Source: Sporomusaceae bacterium (GTDB taxonomy: Bacteria > Bacillota > Negativicutes > UBA1444). Taken from it: 64,000 nt of DNA. The stretch covers positions 1-64,000 of the forward strand of contig JAHDPL010000023.1 in assembly GCA_018434355.1 (NCBI GenBank), written 5' to 3'. Below, piece after piece: positions 34,459 through 42,659 of the stretch. Every line of letters starts with the position of its first letter. Position 1 is the first letter of the stretch. Both the position numbers and the translations under genes were made by a program. The notes below the pieces were generated by a model. It worked only from the letters and a program-made list of their open reading frames with translations, was not told the origin of the DNA and searched no databases.

Positions 34459-35550
34459 TTGCAGCGGGTGCGGGTTTCACAATTGAGTGTGGGAATGATC
34501 ACGGCCAGGAACGTATTCAGCGCTGACGGGCGGATGTTGCTGGCAGCGGACAAGGAAATCACAGAGTCTTATATCCGGCGGTTGCAGGAAATGGAGGTTT
34601 ATGCCATCTATGTCCGCAATCCGTTGTTTGATGACGTGGAAGTTCCGTTGGTCGTTTCCGAAGAAACCCGTATTCAGTCGATGCAAACAGTAAAACGGGC
34701 TTTTGAGGTTCTGCGCAACAAGCGGGAAGATGTTTCTTTCGATGCGATCCAGGGCGTGGCCCGGCGGATTGTGTCGGAGGTGCTGCGAAATCGTCGTGCG
34801 CTGGTACACCTGACTGAAATCAGGACACATGATGACTATACCTTTGCCCACTCAGTCGATGTATGCGGATTGTCGGTCCTGGTCGCGACCCACCTTGGGT
34901 ATAATGAAGTGAGACTGCAGGAACTGGCGGTCGGCGCGCTGCTGCACGATGTCGGCAAGACAAAGGTTGATGCCGCGGTGCTCAACAAGCAGGCGGCGCT
35001 TGATGATGATGAAATGGCGATGATGCGCAGTCATACGATGTTTGGTTTCGACATCCTGCGTTGCAGCAAAGGAAAACTGACATTGCCGTCGATCCACATC
35101 GCCCTGCAGCATCATGAAAAATATGATGGTAGCGGATACCCGCGGGGACTGAGTAAAGAAGAGATCCACGAGTATTCGCGAATTGTTTCGATTGCCGACG
35201 TATATGATGCCATCACTTCCGACCGGCCATACCGAAAGGCGCTGGAACCGCACGAAGCGTATGAATTGATGTTGGTGAACGGAAGTCAGCATTTTGATCC
35301 GCAAATTTTACCGATCTTTCTCAAACGGATCGCAATCTATCCGGTTGGGACGGTTGTAAGGCTGAATACCGGCGATATCGGCGTGGTTGTCAGCGTGCCG
35401 CCGGAGATGCCGTTACGACCGACTTTGCGGTTGATCATGGATAAACAGCGCCGTTTGTATCCCGGTTCGATAGAATATGATATGCAAAACCACCTGACCA
35501 GCTTTGTCGATCAGGTGGTTGATGGTCGTGAATTGTTGAAATTGATTTAG
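34459..35550 (+). CDS. HD-GYP domain c-di-GMP phosphodiesterase
   Basis: A 363-residue protein with a TTG start. The N-terminal 100 residues (SVGMITARNVFSADGRMLL) are the DUF3391-like segment often fused to HD-GYP domains. The phosphodiesterase domain carries HDVGK at about 171-175, HHEKYDGSGYPRG (GYP) at about 220-232, and the RxxxxADVYDAITSDRPYR helix. All metal ligands appear present. Residues 290-363 form a PilZ-like or beta-rich tail. The last 20 codons contain a perfect hairpin that probably serves as terminator for the convergent hydrogenase operon, whose stop overlaps this one by 4 bp. Confidence 0.9.
   Translation: MQRVRVSQLSVGMITARNVFSADGRMLLAADKEITESYIRRLQEMEVYAIYVRNPLFDDVEVPLVVSEETRIQSMQTVKRAFEVLRNKREDVSFDAIQGVARRIVSEVLRNRRALVHLTEIRTHDDYTFAHSVDVCGLSVLVATHLGYNEVRLQELAVGALLHDVGKTKVDAAVLNKQAALDDDEMAMMRSHTMFGFDILRCSKGKLTLPSIHIALQHHEKYDGSGYPRGLSKEEIHEYSRIVSIADVYDAITSDRPYRKALEPHEAYELMLVNGSQHFDPQILPIFLKRIAIYPVGTVVRLNTGDIGVVVSVPPEMPLRPTLRLIMDKQRRLYPGSIEYDMQNHLTSFVDQVVDGRELLKLI
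35488..35520 (-). terminator. Intrinsic terminator of the hydrogenase operon, inside the HD-GYP coding end
   Basis: AACCACCTGA (35488-35497) and TCAGGTGGTT (35511-35520) are perfect inverted repeats with a 13-nt loop. Read on the minus strand the stem ends in GGTGGTTTTGCATATC. It lies 27 bp beyond the stop of the hydrogenase gene. Confidence 0.6.
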
Positions 35551-37064
35551 GAATCGGCTGCGCCGGAAGTTTTGTGGTGTCGGTGCAGTCCCAGGGTTTC
35601 CAGCGGTTCGCTGTTGGGGTTGGTGACTGCTGATTTTTCCGGCGCGGCATTGGCAAAATTCTCGACCAGTTTGGCGGTGACACGCGAATCGGTCAATACG
35701 CCGGGACCGCCGACGCAACCGCCGGTGCAGGCCATTCCCTCGAAAAAGTTGGCAGACCGTTTGCCGGCCTCTATTTCCTGCAGACATTTCTTGCAGTTGC
35801 CCAGTCCTTCACAGCGTTCCGCTGCCACCTGCACATCAGGCGCCAGTTGCGCCAGCACGTTCTCAACCGCCTGCAGCACACCGCCGGCTTTGGCAAAGAT
35901 GTTGCCGTCCTTGGAGCCGGCGGAAGCAAATTCGCTCGCCGTCATTTCCGTGACATTGACCCCGGCGCCGACGATCGTCGTCGCCAGTTCTTCAAAGGTC
36001 AGCACATAGTCGACAATGCCGGGGTAGCGTTCCGCTTCGCTTTTCTTGGCAATACAGGGACCCACGAACACGACGATCCCCTCGGGATCGTTTTTCTTTA
36101 CGTTCATTGCTGCAGCTACCATCGGCGATACCAGGGAAGAGACGTTTTCCTTCATGCTTGGCAGATGCTTTTCGACCATGCCGACAAAGGCAGGGCAGCA
36201 GGAGGTGGTCATCAGGCCGCCTTTCGTTTTGGTCCGTTCGATAAACTCGCGGGCTTCTTCTACTGCAACTGCATCCGCGCCGACCGAGACTTCCAACACG
36301 TCATGGAAGCCTACTTTCAGTAGGCTGGCCCGAACTTGGCCAGGTCTGACCTGAACGCCGAACTGGCCGATAAACGCAGGGGCCAGCAATGCATAGACCC
36401 GTCGTCCGGCTTTGATCCGCTGGATGACCTGCACGATCATCGAACGGTCGGAGATGGCGCCGAAAGGACAGGCGATTTTGCAGGCGCCGCAGTGGACGCA
36501 CTGGTCATAATCGATTACTGCTTTGCGGGCTTTGTCGGCGGTGATGGCGCCCAGTTCGCAGGCGCGTTCACAGGGCCGCGAAATCTCAAGGATCGCGCCA
36601 TAAGGACAGGAGCGCTTGCACAGGCCGCATTCGACGCATTTCGATTTATCAATGAAGGAACGGTTGGCGACAACCGAAATCGCTTTTTTGGGGCAGCTGG
36701 CAATGCAGCTGTGGGCCAGGCAGTTGCGACAGGCGTCGGTCACGATGAAACGGTCCAGCGGGCACTGGTCGCAGGCGACCGGCAGGACTTGGATAATCGG
36801 CGCCGGGGCGATATTGCCGTCCAATGCGGCAGCTGCCGCTTCGGGAATCGTCGAATTCATCGGTTGGCTGAGCGCCGACTTGATCCGGTCCTGCAGCACG
36901 GCCCGTTCTTTGTGGACGCAGCAGCGATAGCGCGGTCCTTCGTCAGTGACGACAGACTGCAGAATGTTTTCCACATCGGTTTGCAGACGACCCTCAAAGG
37001 TCATCTGGGCGATTTCGGTCAGGACCTTGCGGCGGATTTTGGTAATCTCGTTGATTTCAGGCAC
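35547..37064 (-). CDS. [FeFe] hydrogenase, group-B-like, with N-terminal ferredoxin clusters
   Basis: A 505-residue cytoplasmic hydrogenase. The N-terminal half has several [4Fe-4S] motifs (CRNCLAHSCIASCP, CVECGLCKRSCP, CVHCGACKIACP). The catalytic H-cluster motifs are complete: L1 TTSCCPAFV with the proton-transfer Cys, L2 VGPCIAKKSEA and L3 EGMACTGGCVGGPG. L3 ending in GGP rather than GGG and the long N-terminal Cys-rich part fit group B. It should oxidise or evolve H2 with ferredoxin-type partners. It is last in the five-gene operon that begins at 40456, 19 bp after the small [2Fe-2S] protein gene. Confidence 0.88.
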   Translation of the reverse strand: MPEINEITKIRRKVLTEIAQMTFEGRLQTDVENILQSVVTDEGPRYRCCVHKERAVLQDRIKSALSQPMNSTIPEAAAAALDGNIAPAPIIQVLPVACDQCPLDRFIVTDACRNCLAHSCIASCPKKAISVVANRSFIDKSKCVECGLCKRSCPYGAILEISRPCERACELGAITADKARKAVIDYDQCVHCGACKIACPFGAISDRSMIVQVIQRIKAGRRVYALLAPAFIGQFGVQVRPGQVRASLLKVGFHDVLEVSVGADAVAVEEAREFIERTKTKGGLMTTSCCPAFVGMVEKHLPSMKENVSSLVSPMVAAAMNVKKNDPEGIVVFVGPCIAKKSEAERYPGIVDYVLTFEELATTIVGAGVNVTEMTASEFASAGSKDGNIFAKAGGVLQAVENVLAQLAPDVQVAAERCEGLGNCKKCLQEIEAGKRSANFFEGMACTGGCVGGPGVLTDSRVTAKLVENFANAAPEKSAVTNPNSEPLETLGLHRHHKTSGAADS

Positions 37065-37083
37065 TGTTTGTCATTCCCTCCAA

Positions 37084-37314
37084 TTATGCTAGATTCGCCT
37101 GCAGTATTTCCAGCAGGCGGTCCGGAGTAGCGTTGCTGATCAGTTCACCATTGATCCGGATATTGGGGCCTTTGCCGCAGTTCTTGAAACAGGTGACTCC
37201 TTTGATTTCAATCTGCTCGCGTTGTTCGGCCGGCAGTGTTTCCAGTACGGCGACCAGATCCTGGACGCCCATCAGGTGGCAGGAAGTACCCATGCATAGT
37301 TCCACAGTCAACAT
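37084..37314 (-). CDS. Small NuoE-like thioredoxin-fold [2Fe-2S] protein
   Basis: A 76-residue protein with the four-Cys pattern of the 24-kDa/NuoE thioredoxin-like ferredoxins: CMGTSCHLMG near the start (C7 and C12) and CFKNCGKGPNIRING (C42 and C46). It probably carries electrons between the hydrogenase and an acceptor. It resembles the first gene of the same operon, so the operon holds two such carriers, one before each hydrogenase gene. Confidence 0.85.
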   Translation of the reverse strand: MLTVELCMGTSCHLMGVQDLVAVLETLPAEQREQIEIKGVTCFKNCGKGPNIRINGELISNATPDRLLEILQANLA

Positions 37315-37353
37315 GAAGAAGGGATCACTCCTTTTTCTTTTCTGGTTTCCTGT

Positions 37354-38499
37354 CTAGACCCATTCGATATGGACTACTTTGCCCATTGCTTCCAGCTGGG
37401 TGCGCAGTCGCCCGATCACCTGGAGCTTGATGTTCATCGCAGCCGGCAGCAAGGGGTTTTGGTGAGCCGGGTTGACTGCGCCGCCGGCCCAGATATGGAC
37501 ATGATCAGATTCCATCAGCATACGGGCAACTAGGCTTGCTCCATCCATCCGGCCGGGCTGACGGAGTTCTTTGGCGGACCGCAGCCGGTCGACGGCGGCG
37601 TTTAGCGTCAGGACTCCTTCGGTGACCAGGTCGATGCCGTCCAGATGGGCGATTGGCGGAATGCTGGGATCGTGATATTCCAGCGAAACTTTCAGCGGTT
37701 TGCCAAGTACGCGACTGACCAATGTGGCTGTCGTACCGCCGGAAACGATCTTCGGACCGGGGGCGGCGAGTAGCCGACTGACGACAGCGGCATCGTGTTC
37801 CGGTGAGGCGGGCGGTCCCACCATCAGGTTGACACGGCGCGGCCGGCGAATTTTTATCGCGACAATAGTCGTGTCATCGCCGGGCTTGCCCAGATAATAG
37901 CCTTCGCAGCAGTTCAGCAGTGAATTGCATAGTTCATGGGTGTCCGACGCTTTGACGACATCTTCCGATAGACGGGCGGCTACGCCATTCCAGCCGAGCC
38001 CTAGCGGCAACAAGCCGCCGATCCCGGCATGAACCGCACCATCGCTGACCAGCGTGAGCCAGTCATTTTCCTGCAATTCCATTTGTCCGACCAATACAGT
38101 TTTGCCGCCGATGGTCCGATCTTGGGCCGGAAACGGCAGGACATGGCCGGCCCGACACAAAAAGGTGCGGGGGCTGTCAAACTCGACCAACGTGGCTTCG
38201 CCCTGCTGGTCGATCCGCAGGATCTGCAGCGTGGAGTAAGCAATTTTGCGTTCCTTGCAGACAGGCAACGTCTGGGCGATCGTTTCCACCACATCATCCA
38301 GACTGGCGCCGCGCGCCAGCATCGAGGAGGCGATTTTGGTGGTAAGGGTGGCGAGGATATTGGCTTTTACGCCGCTACCCAGACCGTCCGATACGACCAC
38401 GATCACCGAATCGCCGGTGCGGGTGACCTGAACATTGTCGCCGCACAGTTCTTCGCCGTGTTTGCACAATTGGGCAACATTGACTTCGGCATGCAGCAT
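37354..38499 (-). CDS. SpoIIE/PP2C-type serine phosphatase of the hydrogenase operon
   Basis: A 381-residue protein. Residues 1 to about 225 are a SpoIIE-like PP2C domain with metal-binding motifs VVVSDGLGSG (about 35-44), LVSDGAVHAG and KPGDDTTIV. The C-terminal 150 residues form a separate domain (VGPPASPEHDAAVVSRLL onward) of unknown role, as seen in the phosphatases that accompany sensory [FeFe] hydrogenases. Its start overlaps the stop of the PAS hydrogenase gene by one base, so the two are coupled. The likely job is to pass an H2 or redox signal to a phosphoprotein target (inference). Confidence 0.87.
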   Translation of the reverse strand: MLHAEVNVAQLCKHGEELCGDNVQVTRTGDSVIVVVSDGLGSGVKANILATLTTKIASSMLARGASLDDVVETIAQTLPVCKERKIAYSTLQILRIDQQGEATLVEFDSPRTFLCRAGHVLPFPAQDRTIGGKTVLVGQMELQENDWLTLVSDGAVHAGIGGLLPLGLGWNGVAARLSEDVVKASDTHELCNSLLNCCEGYYLGKPGDDTTIVAIKIRRPRRVNLMVGPPASPEHDAAVVSRLLAAPGPKIVSGGTTATLVSRVLGKPLKVSLEYHDPSIPPIAHLDGIDLVTEGVLTLNAAVDRLRSAKELRQPGRMDGASLVARMLMESDHVHIWAGGAVNPAHQNPLLPAAMNIKLQVIGRLRTQLEAMGKVVHIEWV

Positions 38500-40205
38500 C
38501 AGCGGGTATCCCGTTCTTTCAGCAGGCCTACCAAGTCCAGCAGGGCCGATTTGGTCTCGCCAGTGGTTTCGCCAAGCAGTCCGGCGATTTCCTGCGCCAC
38601 ATGCATCTGGCGGTTGATGATTTCCGCCGCTTTATCGATCGTTTCCAGTTTAACTTTTTGCAGATCGCGTTCTTTTTTCTCCCGTTCCGTGATGTCGGTG
38701 ACAATCAGGATGACCATGTTGTGTTCGCGAACAGGCAGAACCATCTGCTCGGTAATCAGCGCCCGCTCAGGGTATTCTACCCGTCGTCCGACATATTTTT
38801 CCTGGGTGCGGACCGCTTGCAGCAAACCACTGCAGTCGATGATTTTCGCCAGGCTTGTTCCCTTGACGAGATCGGCGCTCTGACCGAACATGGTTTCGGC
38901 GGCCGGATTGAACTCCTGGATGACCATGCTTTCGTCGACGACGATAATCGCATTGAGCGAGTTATCGATGACCATGTTGGAAAACGATTCGGCTTTCTTT
39001 TTCATATACGGGATGCACATGTCCACTTCAGCCAGCCCCTGCCAGACAGCAATCGCTTTTTCGCGGCAAGTGCTATAGCCGCAGGCGCCGCAGTTCTTTT
39101 CGTCCGCTTTGCTAAGCTTGGCCGTCTTTGCCAGGATTTCGCGGATTTCAATTTCGCTGGGTTGCATCTCGAGGATCGGCATGGCTGCGTGATTGCGCGA
39201 AAAATCGCCGCAAGTGGCTGGAACGCTTAATTCTGGCTGTAATGACTGCTTTGCGAACTCGACGACCCGGAGCCGACGAACCGGCGTGCCGCCCTGATGC
39301 GGGAAACCAGGCCCGCCGATACAGCCGCCTTCGCAGGCCAGCGCCTCGACAAACCGCGGTGAAATTTGCCATTGGCTCAGACAATCGAATACTTCCATGC
39401 AATTCTTGATTCCGTGGACAGTAATGACATCGGTATCGGTTTCATCATGTTCGAGGAAACTTTTTAAAATACCGCCGGTAATCGGAAAGAATCGGGAAGG
39501 GCCGGGTGTATCCAAGGCGACTTCGTCGGCGACAAGGGTTTCCTGAAAGACTTTTTCTTCACGAAACCAAGTCGCGAGATGTTCGAACGTGAGAACTGCA
39601 TCAATCGACCCAGCAATGTCGCTGTCGCGGCCTTCGGCGATTTTGGCGATACAGGGTCCGACGAAAACAACGAACAGATCCTCGCCGAGTTTTTGCTTGA
39701 GAATTCGGCCATGGGCGATCATCGGCGAGACAACCGGCGCCAGATTGCCGGTGAGCTCGGGGTAATACTTTTCCACCAGGCGGGTGACAACCGGGCAGCA
39801 GGCGGAAATGACCGGCGATTCGGTCGTGGCGACCAGGTCGCTGTAAATTTCGGATACGGCTGCCGCGCCGACCGCTGTTTCTTCGACTGCACAAGCGCCC
39901 AGATGTTTTAAGGCGGTTCGCAGCTGACCGATCGTCAATTCGGGAAATGCGGCGACAAATGAAGGCGCAATACTGAACGCCACCCTGCCGCCGGCGGCAA
40001 GGGCGCGTTGCACGCTATCGAGCTGGTTTTCCACTTTTTTCGCATTTTGCGGACATTCGACCACACATTCGCCGCAGAGGATGCATTTGTCGAGCACGAC
40101 ACTGGCGTGGCCGGCTTCGATGCCGATTGCTTTCACCGGACAGGAACGGACACAGCGGTGGCAATCCTGGCAATTGACTTTTTGCGTGGTGATTGCCTGC
40201 TTCAT
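38499..40205 (-). CDS. Sensory [FeFe] hydrogenase with PAS domain (group C, HydS-like)
   Basis: A 568-residue protein. Two [4Fe-4S] motifs open it (CQDCHRCVRSCP, CILCGECVVECP). The H-cluster domain follows: L1 SACCPVV, L2 VGPCIAKIAEG (second Lys of the PCxxKKxE motif replaced by Ile) and L3 EALACEGGCIGGPG (the usual Met replaced by Leu). A CGACGYSTCREKA Fe-S region comes near residue 370, then a PAS domain (about 425-530) and a helical tail. Changed L2/L3 residues, PAS and the adjacent PP2C phosphatase are hallmarks of group C hydrogenases thought to sense H2 rather than turn it over fast. The stop region overlaps the neighbouring gene by one base. Confidence 0.87.
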   Translation of the reverse strand: MKQAITTQKVNCQDCHRCVRSCPVKAIGIEAGHASVVLDKCILCGECVVECPQNAKKVENQLDSVQRALAAGGRVAFSIAPSFVAAFPELTIGQLRTALKHLGACAVEETAVGAAAVSEIYSDLVATTESPVISACCPVVTRLVEKYYPELTGNLAPVVSPMIAHGRILKQKLGEDLFVVFVGPCIAKIAEGRDSDIAGSIDAVLTFEHLATWFREEKVFQETLVADEVALDTPGPSRFFPITGGILKSFLEHDETDTDVITVHGIKNCMEVFDCLSQWQISPRFVEALACEGGCIGGPGFPHQGGTPVRRLRVVEFAKQSLQPELSVPATCGDFSRNHAAMPILEMQPSEIEIREILAKTAKLSKADEKNCGACGYSTCREKAIAVWQGLAEVDMCIPYMKKKAESFSNMVIDNSLNAIIVVDESMVIQEFNPAAETMFGQSADLVKGTSLAKIIDCSGLLQAVRTQEKYVGRRVEYPERALITEQMVLPVREHNMVILIVTDITEREKKERDLQKVKLETIDKAAEIINRQMHVAQEIAGLLGETTGETKSALLDLVGLLKERDTR

Positions 40206-40456
40206 GTCTTATCTCCGATTTTTAAGATATATTTTAGAAAAATTTCGTGGACCTGGTCGCGAGTCACATTGGTCAACAGGTGGTCGTCAATTTGAACGAC
40301 CACGCCTTCAGTGCAGCGCCCCTGGCAAAAGTTGCCGGCCATTTGCACCGATGCCTGCGCCTGATGTTTTTCAATCAGCGCCAGAAAGGCCTCTAATACT
40401 CCGTTGGCGCCTTTTAAGTGACAGGCGCTGCCCAGACAAACCGAAACCGTGATCAT
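40202..40456 (-). CDS. Small NuoE-like thioredoxin-fold [2Fe-2S] protein, first gene of hydrogenase operon
   Basis: An 84-residue protein starting MITVSVCLGSACHLKG; cluster cysteines are CLGSAC (C7, C12) and CQGRC (about C46, C50). ATG 40456 is chosen for its GGGGTG ribosome site; the longer in-frame start at 40525 would place the predicted promoter and Rex-like box inside the gene. It overlaps the PAS hydrogenase gene by 4 bp. It probably delivers or accepts electrons for the sensory hydrogenase. Confidence 0.85.
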   Translation of the reverse strand: MITVSVCLGSACHLKGANGVLEAFLALIEKHQAQASVQMAGNFCQGRCTEGVVVQIDDHLLTNVTRDQVHEIFLKYILKIGDKT

Positions 40457-40472
40457 CGTCGCACCCCATTGC

Positions 40473-40532
40473 CTGTGAAATTTTTCACTAGAAGTTATTC
40501 CTAATTGTACTAAACGGGTAAACATTTCGCAA
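40473..40532 (-). promoter_or_regulatory. Hydrogenase operon promoter with Rex-like operator
   Basis: On the minus strand: TTGCGA (40532-40527), 17-bp spacer, TACAAT (40509-40504). Between the predicted start site and the first gene lies CTGTGAA-ATTT-TTCACTA at 40473-40490, which matches the Rex consensus TTGTGAA-N4-TTCACAA at 12 of 14 positions. Rex represses fermentative and hydrogenase genes until NADH rises; this position just past the start site suits a repressor. Confidence 0.65.
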
Positions 40533-40649
40533 CCATCCGGTAGAAGGCAGGATTTTCGCCAACCCTGTCAAATTAATCATGATAGGGCTTTGCCTAAATT
40601 AGGATATAATATGAAAGCATAAATTGATTGCTTAAACGGAGGAATGGGT

Positions 40650-42659
40650 TTGAACGGCTACCTGATAGGATTGTTGATCGGCTTGCCAAGTGTGTTGGCC
40701 GGCTTTTTGCTCTTGAACCGAAACCGCTCCCTGCAGAAAACTGCCGTCATTTTAATGGCCATCGTGTTGCTGGGGTCAGGCGGTTTGGCTTTTTCAGTGC
40801 GGACCACTAGCGTTTCAATGCCTGCCGGCCTTGCCGACCTAGGTCTGTCGCTTTCCGTAGTGGCAAACTTGGCTGTATTGGGCGTGCTGGCTTATTTGAG
40901 CGGGGCCTGGAAAAACAGATGGATTGGCGGATTGCAGGCGATTCAGGCAGGCATGCTGATTTGGCTCGCGGTTTCTGGCCGCGGCGTCAGCCAGTCCGGA
41001 TTATTTGTGCTCGACCACCTGGCTGTGCTGATGTTGTTGCTGGTCAATGTAACAGGCGCTCTCGCGCTGCTGTTCGCTCTGAAATACATGGAGCGGCACG
41101 AGCAGCGGCGGGGTATCGATAGTAAACGCAGTGCGCTGTTTATCGCGGCGGCCGCATTCATGACCCCGGCAATGAGCGGGCTGCTGCTTGCCGATCATTT
41201 GCTGTGGCTGCTGTTTTTCTGGCAGAGTTTGATTGTGGCTGGCTTTATCCTGATCTCTCATGACCGGACAACGCTGGCGCTGAAGAACGCTCGCACCTTT
41301 ATTGGTTGGCAACTGTTCGGCGGTGCTGTTTTTCTGGCAGGAGCAATCGGCTTGCAGTCACTGGCCCGAAGCCTGACAATTTCCGAATTGCTGGTATTTA
41401 GCGATGCGAGCCTGATTCTGTTGCCGGTAGCCGTTTTAGTAACTGCCTGCCTAGTGATGGCGGCGCAATTTCCTTTTCAGGCCGGACTGCTGAACTGCGC
41501 AGCCGCACCGACGCCGGCCGCTGTCATGCTTCAGGCAGTGACGCTGGTCAATGCCGGGATCTATCTGATGATCCGGATGTCGCCGCTGCTGATGAACACC
41601 TGGCTGGCCAAAATCGTTGCGGTTATCGGCATGTTTTCCTTTGCTGCTGCGGCGTTACTGGCGCTTATGCAGCACGACAGCAAACGGATTTTCATCTTTT
41701 CAACGATTTCCTGCGCCGGATTGGCGATCGCTTTGGCTTCGCTGGCGAATCTGCAGGCGATTTACGCGGCGGTTCTGTTGACGCTGCTGCATGGCGCCAC
41801 CAAGACCCTGCTGCTACTGGCAACCAGCGGCAATGCAAGTTCGTTCCTGTCGGTGCGACTCGCGCTACTGGCCGCGGTGTCGATGCTGATGCCGCCTTTT
41901 GGCATTCCGCTGATGCAATGGACCGCATTGGAAGCGGTGACGCAAAATCCGGTCGCATTGCTGCTGCTGGTAGCAGGTATCGTTATTTCCATGCTGTACT
42001 GGGCCCGGTTTATTGTCAAGCGGCTGGAAACCATCGGGCAGGCGGGAACAATGAGGCTGGAACCGCTGTATGCAGTTCCGCAAATCGCTGCGGCTGCTGT
42101 CGTTGTTTTGCTGGGCCTGTTTTCCGTTCCATTTACAAACTGGTTGATTGCGCCGGTACTCAGGGAAAACTTCCGTCGCTTCAGCGATATTGCGCAAGCT
42201 GATGCGGCAAGCTTTTTGATCCGCGACTGGGTCGGCGTCAATCCGCTGTTGTTGGTTGCCGCGCTGGCCGGGGTTGTTATTCCGGGTTGGCTGGTTTTGC
42301 GCTGGCTTTGCCTGCGGCAGGCGGCGGCGCCGGCCGTGGCGCCGACCGTGGAAAGTATAGGTGAGGTCGAAGAAGTAACGGCAATAATAGAAGAAGCACA
42401 AGAAACTGAAACCGATGCTGAAAAGACGTCTTTGCAAGATGAGGCGAATTCTGATGTCCCAGGCAATGAGGTTTCGAGTAACAAGGTGACCGATACAGAA
42501 GAGTTGGCGCCACTTGCCGATGAACACCCCGCAGTAGGTTTTCATTTTCCGACCCGAACGGTTCTGTCGATATTTCCTGATGCGCCGAAAACTCATCTCT
42601 ATGTGACAGTCATTGCCGGTGCGCTGATAATCCTGATGTTTGAGGTGGTGATCCGGTGA
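40650..42659 (+). CDS. NuoL/EchA-like antiporter-type membrane subunit with altered channel residues
   Basis: About 669 residues with some 14 membrane helices. TTG 40650 is favoured, 7 nt after GGAGG; ATG 40644 abuts that site. The Mrp/NuoL core is recognisable (LLLADHLLWLLFFWQSL, AAQFPFQAGLL, APTPAAVMLQAVTLVNAGIYL, in pieces). The conserved channel Glu of helix 5 (usual FFWE) is Q192, the helix 7 Lys (usual KSAQFPFH) is M270, and the following His is Q277. K345 (DSKRIFIFSTIS) and the HGATK Lys (K385) remain. An acidic hydrophilic insert of about 80 residues precedes the final helix. TATAAT lies at 40605-40610. It overlaps the NuoH-like gene by 4 bp. Confidence 0.75.
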   Translation: MNGYLIGLLIGLPSVLAGFLLLNRNRSLQKTAVILMAIVLLGSGGLAFSVRTTSVSMPAGLADLGLSLSVVANLAVLGVLAYLSGAWKNRWIGGLQAIQAGMLIWLAVSGRGVSQSGLFVLDHLAVLMLLLVNVTGALALLFALKYMERHEQRRGIDSKRSALFIAAAAFMTPAMSGLLLADHLLWLLFFWQSLIVAGFILISHDRTTLALKNARTFIGWQLFGGAVFLAGAIGLQSLARSLTISELLVFSDASLILLPVAVLVTACLVMAAQFPFQAGLLNCAAAPTPAAVMLQAVTLVNAGIYLMIRMSPLLMNTWLAKIVAVIGMFSFAAAALLALMQHDSKRIFIFSTISCAGLAIALASLANLQAIYAAVLLTLLHGATKTLLLLATSGNASSFLSVRLALLAAVSMLMPPFGIPLMQWTALEAVTQNPVALLLLVAGIVISMLYWARFIVKRLETIGQAGTMRLEPLYAVPQIAAAAVVVLLGLFSVPFTNWLIAPVLRENFRRFSDIAQADAASFLIRDWVGVNPLLLVAALAGVVIPGWLVLRWLCLRQAAAPAVAPTVESIGEVEEVTAIIEEAQETETDAEKTSLQDEANSDVPGNEVSSNKVTDTEELAPLADEHPAVGFHFPTRTVLSIFPDAPKTHLYVTVIAGALIILMFEVVIR

